Shown here one piece after another: positions 56,346 to 64,000 of a DNA stretch of 64,000 nucleotides. This DNA is from Achatina immaculata. Lineage: Eukaryota; Mollusca; Gastropoda; Stylommatophora; Achatinidae. The translations under genes and the position numbers were made by a program. Within the stretch, counting starts at the first letter, position 1. The number at the start of each line of letters is the position of its first letter. Below the pieces are notes generated by a model that worked only from the letters and a program-made list of their open reading frames with translations, made no database searches and had not been told where the DNA came from. Location of the stretch: contig CM019696.1 in NCBI GenBank assembly GCA_009760885.1, positions 42,206,221-42,270,220 on the forward strand. The letters are read 5' to 3'.

Positions 56346-56883
56346 CCCCCCCCCCCGCCCCCTCTCTCTTTGTGTCATCTCTCTCGTATTTTTTTCTTGG
56401 ATATCAAAAGATGGTGACAACGCATATTCTGCTAAATGAAATAACTGTTGTGCTTCATAATTGATGTTATATGTAGCACACATCGTCATAACTATCATCA
56501 TCATTATCACGAGCAGCAAGAATAAGATGACAGAACTATTAAGTCAGTAAATAAGACAACAACAACAGAAAATATATAACTCCAAAGATTGGACTTACCA
56601 ACAGAAGTAGATGTATTTGCCAGATGTAAAAATGTGATGTGTTCAGCTTTTGATTGTCTCAGCGTAACAGACTGACAACAGCGGCAATGATGAAATATCA
56701 CGGGGTCTTACTCTCTATAACGTAAAAACAAACAAAAACAAAATTATTGCCTGCTGTCGCCATGAATGTACAATGTCATTTTATTATTTAACCCTCCACC
56801 CCCCCCCAACCACCACCACCCACCCCCATTTTTCTTCACCAATCATTTTAATAATTTTCGTGTTTCATAAATTTTCGTATCAT

Positions 56884-57212
56884 CATTTCTACCTACCTAC
56901 CTTCCTTCCTACCTACCTACCTACCTACCTACCTTCCTTCCTACCTACCTACCTACCTACCTACCCACCTACCTACCTACCTACCTACCTACCTACCTAC
57001 CTACCTACCTACCTACTACTACCTACCTACCTACCTACCTTCCTTCCTTCCTACCTACCTACCTACCTACCTACCTACCTACCTTCCTTCCTACCTACCT
57101 ACCTACCTACCTACCTTCCTTCCTGCCTACCTACCTACCTACCTACCTACCTTCCTTCCTACCTACCTACCTACCTACCTACCTACCTATCTACCCACCC
57201 ACCCACCCACCC

Positions 57213-57306
<94 letters not shown>
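56884..57306. repeat. Tetranucleotide microsatellites (CTAC/TTCC)n and (ATCT)n
   Basis: 56884-57196 is mainly CCTA units with TTCC interruptions; 57197-57306 is ATCT. A 251-codon plus frame across it is low-complexity and not a gene. Confidence 0.97.
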
Positions 57307-57307
<1 letters not shown>

Positions 57308-57319
57308 GGCAATCGATCG

Positions 57320-57790
57320 CTTTAATAGCATTGAAGCTATCCATCAAACTAATCTTGCATGTACCCCCCAAACTCTACCAGAAGTGTCAACAGCGTTTGT
57401 CAGCTCTGTTGTATGTATCCTCAAGATCAAGTGACACAACCACGGTTTCATCTTTTCTCTGGTATCCCTTGTATACATTATACGACAGGATCATAGCGTT
57501 GTTAGCTTTATCTCTTCCTGAACGATAACTTCCTAATATATTAGGTAGTGCCCCGATGGTCTCTAGAAAGTCTGAAAGTCGCCCGGCTGTAATCCTCTCA
57601 GTTATTTTGCAATATACGTTTTGTGATGTAATACTCGTAATTCGATATCCACTCACTTTTGTGTTGTCTGTTTTCTATTTTGGCAAGGGAATCAAGCAAC
57701 TGCGCAGCTAGTCATCGGGTATTATGTCAATCTTCAAGCTCTGGTAGTAATCTTCTGTTATCTGCTTTATAACCTTGTCATCAGCTTCTC
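57320..57790 (-). pseudogene. RNase H-type LINE, reverse transcriptase relic
   Basis: Minus strand: VIKQITEDYYQSLKIDIIPD, SGYRITSITSQNVYCKITER, ALPNILGSYRSGRDKANNAM and VVVSLDLEDTYNRADKRC (RT motif A, SLDLEDAYNR type). Same broad group as the RNase H pieces at 51197 and 57795. Ends in the microsatellite. Confidence 0.75.
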
Positions 57791-57794
57791 TGAG

Positions 57795-58140
57795 ATGTCC
57801 TTACCGGACGCCATCAGGACTGTGTGCATGAGTACAGGCAATGAAGTGGCAGATAGACTTAATGGACAGGCTAAAATAAATGGCAGGCTGAGAATGGACA
57901 AGGATGACATTGCTAAGGCCGTATTGGAAAAACTGCGAGAAAATGAAGGGCGGCAATGGAAGAACAAAGCAGTTGTGAAGAGATTGGCTGGAGTTAGGAC
58001 AAAGTAAAGGTGCTGGTAGGAAATCTGAACTGTGCGGTAGAAAACTCATCGTAAAGAACCAACATTTTATGAGAGCTATTAGCAAACATACTCTTTTATG
58101 GAAGCTGCGGCATGCCGCGGAGCATATATGAGACTGTTCT
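57795..58140 (+). pseudogene. RNase H-type LINE, 3' end relic in opposite orientation
   Basis: Plus strand: STGNEVADRLNGQAKINGRL, DKDDIAKAVLEKLRENEGRQ and NKAVVKRLAG, the post-RNase H tail of this LINE type. It meets the RT relic at about 57790 in inverted orientation. Confidence 0.7.
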
Positions 58141-58165
58141 GAATGCAGTGATGCCGGAGTTTAAA

Positions 58166-58641
58166 TGTCTGGTACAGTCTAGTGGTGTCATATAAGAATT
58201 ACCGTACAGTAATTTAAATATAAGGAACAGTCTAGTGGTGGCATATAAGAATTGCCGTATAGTAATTTAAATATAAGGAACAGTCTAGTGGTGTCATATA
58301 AGAATTGCCGTATAGTAATTTAAATATAAGGAACAGTCTAGTGGTGTCATATAAGAATTGCCGTATAGTAGTTTAAATATAAGGAACAGTCTAGTGGTGT
58401 CATATAAGAATTACCGTATAGTAATTTAAATATAAGGAACAGTCTAGTGGTGTCATATAAGAATTGCCGTATAGTAATTTAAATATAAGGAACAGTCTAG
58501 TGGTGGCATATAAGAATTGCCGTATAGTAGTTTAAATATAAGGAACAGTCTAGTGGTGTCATATAAGAATTGCCGTATAGTAATTTAAATATAAGGAACA
58601 GTCTAGTGGTGTCATATAAGAGGAGCGTATAGTAATTTAAA
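58166..58641. repeat. 53-bp minisatellite, left part
   Basis: About nine copies of AGTCTAGTGGTGTCATATAA plus GAATTGCCGTATAGTAATTT and AAATATAAGGAAC. Interrupted by element D. Confidence 0.96.
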
Positions 58642-61600
58642 ATCCCCCGTGTGGTACCCGGGATCTGCAAAGAATAGGACCACTGTACCCTACCACGCAT
58701 GATCGTAAAAGGCGACTAAGGAGGGTTCAGCATAGGGCCAGCAACCCTATCTGGTAAAAAAAACTATCAGACTGCTACAGAAACGGAAGCAAGGGAAAAA
58801 AGAAATGCAGGTGGAAGGAGAAATGCTTATCAGGAAACTGAGCCCATGAAGGTTGTGGATGAAAGCCAGCCACTGGAAGTCCCCAGCCCGACTGCAGACC
58901 TCCTGGAACCTAAACACAAGATGCAAATAGGCAGCTGGAATGTAAGAACAATAAACCAGACTGGAAAACTAGCACAAATCATCAAGGAAATGCACAGATA
59001 CAAACTAGACATACTAGGAATACAAGAAGCAAGATGGACAGGACAAGGTAGAAGGAAATTAACAACACAGCACACAGAAGATACAATAATATGGTCAGGT
59101 AAAGAAGATTTTCATGAAGGAGGAGTAGCATTGATTATAACAAAAGAAGCATCAAGAGCATTGCTGAAATGGACCCCAATAAATGAGAGATTATTACATG
59201 CACGGTTCAACTCAAAATTCACGAAGCTGTCTATTATAGTTTGTTATGCACCAACAGAAGCAGCTGAAGAGGAATTAAAAGAAGATTTTTACAACAGCCT
59301 CCAAGCAACAGTAGAAACAATACCCAAGCATGATATGCTACTCATCTTGGGCGACTTCAATGAAAAAGTAGGTGAAGGAAATGAAGATAGAAAAAGAATC
59401 ATGGGAAGAGAAAGAATCGGAGAAATAAATGAAAATGGAGAAAGACTGTGCAGTTTCTGTGAAGAAAACATGATGACCATCGGAGGGACAATTTTCCAAC
59501 ACAAAAACATCCATAAGGTGACTTTGAGGTCACCAGATAAAACCACAGAAAACCAAATCGATCACATACTAATAAACAACAAGTGGAAACGCTCACTACA
59601 AGATGTGTGAGCAAAGAAAGGAGCAGATGTAGGAAGTGATCACAACCTTCTGGTAGCAAAAATAAAACTAAAATTAAGGAAAGCCAAAATCGGAGAACAC
59701 AGAAAGATACATTTTGATACAAGAAAACTGATAGACCAGCAAACAAGAAATGAATTCTCAATAGTACTTAAGAACCGCTTCAGTGTCCTACAAGACGCAG
59801 CAGAAATGTCCATACTAGAGTTCAATAAAACACTACAGGAAACAGCAAAAGAGGTGCTGGGATATCGGAAAAGGAGAAAAGAGGAATGGATAAGCAAGAC
59901 CACATGGGAAAAGATAGAGCAAAGAAAAGAAATCAAGAAAAAATTACTGAACACCAAATCACAACGGCTTAAAGAACAAGTTTTAAGAAATTATGCACAA
60001 AAAGACAAAGAAGTGAAGGAATCATGCCGTCAAGATAAACGTCAGTACTATGACAACTTAGCAGAAACAGCAGAGAAAGCAGCATATACAAATGACATGA
60101 AAACCATATATAAAACCACAAAGCAGATGACAGGTAACTTCAACACAAGATGTGAAAGTGTAGTAAGAACACAAAATGGACAACTGGTCAGTGGAGAAAG
60201 AGAAAAAATTGAAAAATGGAGGGAACACTTTAACACCCTACTAAACAGAACACAAGCAGCACAAACAATAGACATACCCGAAGCAAAAACGGAACTAAAC
60301 ATCAATGCAGGACCAATAACAATAAGTGAAGTAAAGGAGGCGATAAAGAAGCTAAAATCAGACAGGGCACCAGGTGAAGATGAAGTGACTGCTGAGTTGT
60401 TGAAAGCAGAAGAAACAGAAACACCAAATCAACTTTGCCGGATATTACAACAAATTTGGGATCTAGAAAAAGCCCCAGAGGAGTGGAAAACTGGCCTTAT
60501 AGTTAAACTACCAAAGAAGGGTGACCTCAGAGATTGCGGGAACTGGAGAGGCATTACCCTACTGCCACTCACCAGTAAAGTATTTTGCAGAATAATCATC
60601 AACAGAATTGTACCAACACTTGAGGAAAAACTTCGGAAAGAGCAGGCAGGATTTAGGAAAGGAAGATCATGCATAGACCACATATTTGTACTTAGACAAA
60701 TATTAGAACAGGCAAATGAGTGGCATAGCACAACATATGCATTATTCATAGATTTTGAGAAAGCCTTTGACAGTATCAACAGAGATGCACTGTGGAAAAT
60801 CCTAAGATGGCATGGCCTCCCCCATAAATTAGTAAATGTAATCAAAGCCCTATACGAGGGTTTTCAGTGCAAAGTTATCTGTGGAGAACATACCTCCAGC
60901 AGCTTTAGGGTACAAACAGGAGTGAAACAGGGATGTGTACTATCACCAACATTATTTATCTTGGCAGTAGACTGGTTAATGAAGGAGGCAACATCAGACA
61001 AACGCAGAGAATTACAATGGACCCTTGACACAGTGCTGGAGGACCTGACTTTGCGGACGACATTTGTCTATTATCAAGCAGTCACAAAGATATGCAAGAT
61101 AAAATAAACAAGCTAACCCAGAATGCAAACAACATAGAACTAAAGATCAACGTAGGAAAGACAAAGTTAATGAAGCAAAATGTGAACAACAGAAATGTAC
61201 TCAGAGTAGATAACAAGTTAGTGGAGGAGGTCAGCGAATTTGTATACCTTGGCAGCAGAGTAGTAGAAAATGGAGACAGCACAGAGGACATCAACAGCAG
61301 ACTTACTAGAGCAAACCAGGCTTTTGCAATGCTGCAGACTATACATAAATAAAAAAAACTAAGCATAAATATGAAAATCAGGATATTTAAGAGTAATGTT
61401 CTAAGTGTAGTACTCTATGGAAGTGAATGCTGGAAAATCACCAAAACCATAGAAAACAAGTTGAATTCTTTCCAGACTAAATGTTTACGAAGAATTAGAA
61501 AAATATTTTGGCCAAACACCATAAGAAATAACATCTTATTAGCAGAAATGCAGATGAAACCACTGACAACAATTATTGAGGAAAGACGCTGGCGATGGTT

Positions 61601-61848
61601 GGGACATGTGCTCCGAATGACTGACAACTCACTACCAAAAATAGCACTAAGATGGAGACCACAGGGGAACAGAAGTAAGGGTAGACCAAAAGAGACATGG
61701 AGAAGAACAACAGAAAGGATGTTAAGCAATAGAGGGCTCACCTGGGCAAGAGCAGAAAAAAAGGCGAAGGACAGGCATTTGTGGAAAACCCTTGCGGAAA
61801 CCCCATGTGCCCTGGGCACTTAAGGTTCAGAGAGAGAGAGAGAGAGAA
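58642..61848 (+). mobile_element. Full-length RTE family D with target-site duplication
   Basis: Flanked by ATAGTAATTTAAA at 58629-58641 and 61849-61861, a piece of the 53-bp repeat. Leader of about 200 bp, one long frame with three breaks, a very short 3' UTR (GGGCACTTAAGG) and a (GA)n tail at about 61830-61847. Confidence 0.95.
58846..61823 (+). pseudogene. Endonuclease-reverse transcriptase of element D
   Basis: Endonuclease: MQIGSWNVRTINQTGKLAQI, ILGIQEARWTGQGR, LLILGDFNEKVGEG, NQIDHILINNKW and GADVGSDHNLLVAK. RT: GEDEVTAELLKAE, LPKKGDLRDCGNWRGITL, ALFIDFEKAFDSIN and GVKQGCVLSPTLF; the FADD motif follows a frameshift. C-terminal: YGSECWKITKTIE, RRWRWLGHVLRM and RSKGRPKETW. Only three breaks: TGA at 59608, a one-base loss near 61047 just before FADD, and TAA at 61350. 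About 980 residues if continuous. Confidence 0.92.
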
Positions 61849-62093
61849 ATAGTAATTTAAATATGAGGAACAGTCTAGTAGTGTCATATAAGAAGTGCCG
61901 TCTAATAGTTTAAATGTTAGGTACAGTCTAGTGGTGTCGTATAAGAAGTGCTGTCTAATTGTTTTAATGTTAGGTATAGTTTAGTGGTGTCATATAAGAA
62001 GTGCTGTCTAATTGTTTTAATGTTAGGTATAGTTTAGTGGTGTCATATAAGAAGTGCTGTCTAATTGTTTTAATGTTAGGTATAGTTTAGTGG
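61849..62093. repeat. 53-bp minisatellite, middle part
   Basis: Four or five diverged copies (AGTGGTGTCATATAAGAAGT) continuing the array after element D. Confidence 0.93.
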
Positions 62094-62462
62094 AAGGAAA
62101 ATACTCGGCATCAAGTGGAATGAATTCAAGAACAATGCAGAGATAAGACAGATGACTGAACAACAACCAGTCTCATGGGTGATCAGGAAAAGGAGATGGA
62201 CATATGTTGGCCACTTGATGAGAAGAAATGAGCAGAGAATCCCAAAACAAGCTATCAAGTGGAACACAACAGGTCGAAGAAAAAGGGGCAGACCGCGTGA
62301 AACTCTGAAGAGAACATTATTAAGAGAGGCCAAGTTAACAGGCATAAAATCCTTTGTTGAGGTTGAAAGACTCGCCTAAGACAGGAAAAATTGGCGAACT
62401 ACTTTGCGAGCCCTATGTGACGTCTAACGGCACGGGAAGGATATAAGATAAGATAAGATAAG
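62094..62462 (+). mobile_element. RTE family C, 5'-truncated insertion with target-site duplication
   Basis: 369 bp equal to the C 3' end (KILGIKWNEFKNNAEIRQMT through GRRKRGRPRE) with a (GATAA)n tail, flanked by ATAGTTTAGTGG at 62082-62093 and 62463-62474. Compared with the copy at 41166 it has TGG (Trp) where that copy has a stop, but a stop (TAA) a few codons earlier. Confidence 0.93.
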
Positions 62463-63226
62463 ATAGTTTAGTGGTGTCATATAAGAAGTACAGAATGATG
62501 GTTTTGCACGAGAGGTAGCCTAGTAGTCTTTTTTTTATGTCAGATTCTAGATTCTGATTTTAAGAGCAATGTCTAGTAGTTTTAATGAGAGATACAGATT
62601 AATAGTCTTACATGAGAGATATAGTGTAAAAATGTAGGGTGCAATAACGGCATCATTTGTAAACAAATTTTTTGTGGATATTATAATTTTCCGAAGTTAC
62701 ATTATTTCAACTAATGGGGGAATATTTATCTGCATTTTATCCTCAGTCATTCCTATGGCCATGAACTAATGTACTAGGGCCCAATCTAACTTCCCCCATC
62801 ATGACCGCCAACCCAGGTTCTCCCCTCCTTGGCATATAGTATGCTCTTTATTCTAAAGCTTAACTCAATACAACAATACAGTGACATGAAGTACAGATAA
62901 CAAAGTCGGAATTCAATATATATGACAATGTAATCTCACATAGAAATAGCACCCACAACACTGGTAACTACAATCCACAAGACATGAAGAACAACTATCC
63001 ATCATAAATGGCAACATGTTACTGCAATTAGTATCAATCAAAGGCAACAATGTGGTAACAATTAATCAATGCCGTTGCAATGTAAGTCAAAATAATAACA
63101 TGTTTAATAATGCTTTCTCAAGGCCCATTGTATGTACATTGTTCTCTGAGTACCGGGGCCCCCAGCTTACTGGCTTCTATCTGTGGCATCCACCACGACT
63201 ACACCATACTTTCTATGTTAGATATA
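62463..63226. other. End of the 53-bp array and unrecognised sequence
   Basis: One further array unit at 62463-62490, then drifting CTAGTAGTCTT motifs to about 62640. The rest (62640-63226) has no coding, RNA or repeat signal I can support. Confidence 0.5.
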
Positions 63227-63400
63227 TATGTGCTATCGCACCTTATCTTACAACCAATTGCTGCCATCTTCTGCCTTAAACTTATGTGATATCGCAGTTT
63301 ATCATTGCAGCCAATTGCTGCCATCTTCTAGCTTCAACCTATGTGCTATCGCACTTTATCTTGCAGACCTGGCTGTCAAGACATGCTTCAACACCATGTT
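63227..63400. repeat. 57-bp repeat, about three copies
   Basis: Units TATGTGCTATCGCACTTTAT plus CTTGCAGCCAATTGCTGCCA, spaced 56-57 bp. 63400-64000 shows only a C run (63663-63675) and scattered AGTCTAGTAGTCTT motifs. Confidence 0.8.
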
Positions 63401-64000
63401 CTATCACATTTATCTTGCATCCCTACATAAAAAGAAATAATACAAGGCATACATATTTATATTAATACGCAGCAATCATCACGGAATAAAAACACTATCG
63501 TCTACATATAATGACACGAATATCCTATACCACATCTAATTATACACTATACAACCACAAGAGGTCGGCACGGACGAAGATAACTAAGCACAACGACACA
63601 GGCTTACCTGGTATTTGCCTTCTCTACACTGATCTCGATCTGAATGTTCGTAACTATTATTTCCCCCCCCCCCCGCCAACTACAGGATTACGTGGACGAT
63701 AACGCATCAGTCAAGGTCGTACACCCCTTGCCCTTTGCGTGAGCGTCCACAATAGCCTTGAAGTCTTACGTAGGGATATAGTCTAGTAGTCTTACATCAA
63801 ACGTACAAATTAGTAGGGAGGCAGCATCTTACAAAAGAGATAAAGTCTAGTATTTCTTTATTATAGCTAGAATTCAGCAGTAGTTTATGACACTCTTGTA
63901 GTCCAACATAAGTGTGTCTCCATCTCTTAGAGTCTGGTATTTTTTTTAAAATGAGAGCTAGAATTCAGCAGTAGTTCATGAAATTCTTACTTTTTTGTAG

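Noticed and set aside
56599..56701. Alternative first exon of the lysozyme-like gene (ATG, phase-1 GTAAGT donor, minus strand)
   Set aside because: The phase fits, but it lies 12 kb upstream beyond B3 and Tigger, has no signal peptide, and a TATA-linked exon lies only 300 bp from exon 2.
56773..57528. 251-codon Pro/Tyr/Leu-rich frame
   Set aside because: Low-complexity product of CTAC and ATCT microsatellites.

Overview
The window is animal DNA, most likely from a mollusc. Two things point there: a split goose-type (g-type) lysozyme-like gene, and a dense mix of RTE-clade LINEs, a Penelope-like element, mariner and Tigger DNA transposons, tRNA-derived SINEs and many minisatellites. There are no operons, no prokaryotic gene organisation and no recognisable structural RNA gene. 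The species cannot be fixed from the sequence alone.

The one host gene I can support lies on the minus strand. It is a g-type lysozyme-like gene spread over about 29 kb (44416 down to 15513). Seven exons (44416-44356, 44051-43971, 43805-43716, 31551-31442, 22674-22573, 20557-20512, 15649-15513) have GT/AG borders and matching phases and add up to 627 nt, or 208 codons plus stop. A TATA box lies 45 bp upstream of the proposed ATG. Introns 1 and 2 are short (304 and 165 bp). Introns 3 to 6 (12.2, 8.8, 2.0 and 4.9 kb) are filled with mobile elements and tandem repeats. The fold-level motifs are kept, but the three acidic residues of the g-type active site are replaced by Leu, Pro and His.

Layout. 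1-6910: three nested RTE elements (A1 in B1 in A2). 7045-11825: RTE relics, two carrying minisatellites inside former coding sequence. 11826-14511: Penelope-like relics, a mariner piece and a 31-bp minisatellite. 14512-15650: minisatellites and the lysozyme 3' end. 15900-22570: introns 6 and 5 with two mariners, a B-element tail, an RNase H LINE relic and exon 6. 22573-31441: exon 5, a broken C element, SINE, inverted repeats, large satellites, and a Tc1/mariner relic whose transposase has grown three separate minisatellites. 31442-43715: exon 4, then minisatellites, A4 with a perfect SINE palindrome, B2, and C inserted in a 30-bp array. 43716-44467: exons 3 to 1 and promoter. 44566-50902: B3 with full-length A3 inserted in it (11-bp target duplication). 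51197-54200: RNase H LINE split by Tigger. 54745-58640: satellites and LINE pieces. 58642-61848: full-length RTE D in a 53-bp array. 61849-64000: the same array, a C fragment and unrecognised sequence.

Four RTE families (A, B, C, D) are present, each ending in its own short-repeat tail. Several copies have clear target-site duplications. Two themes recur: retroelements landing inside minisatellites, and minisatellites arising from transposon coding sequence or, in one case, from a host exon-intron junction.
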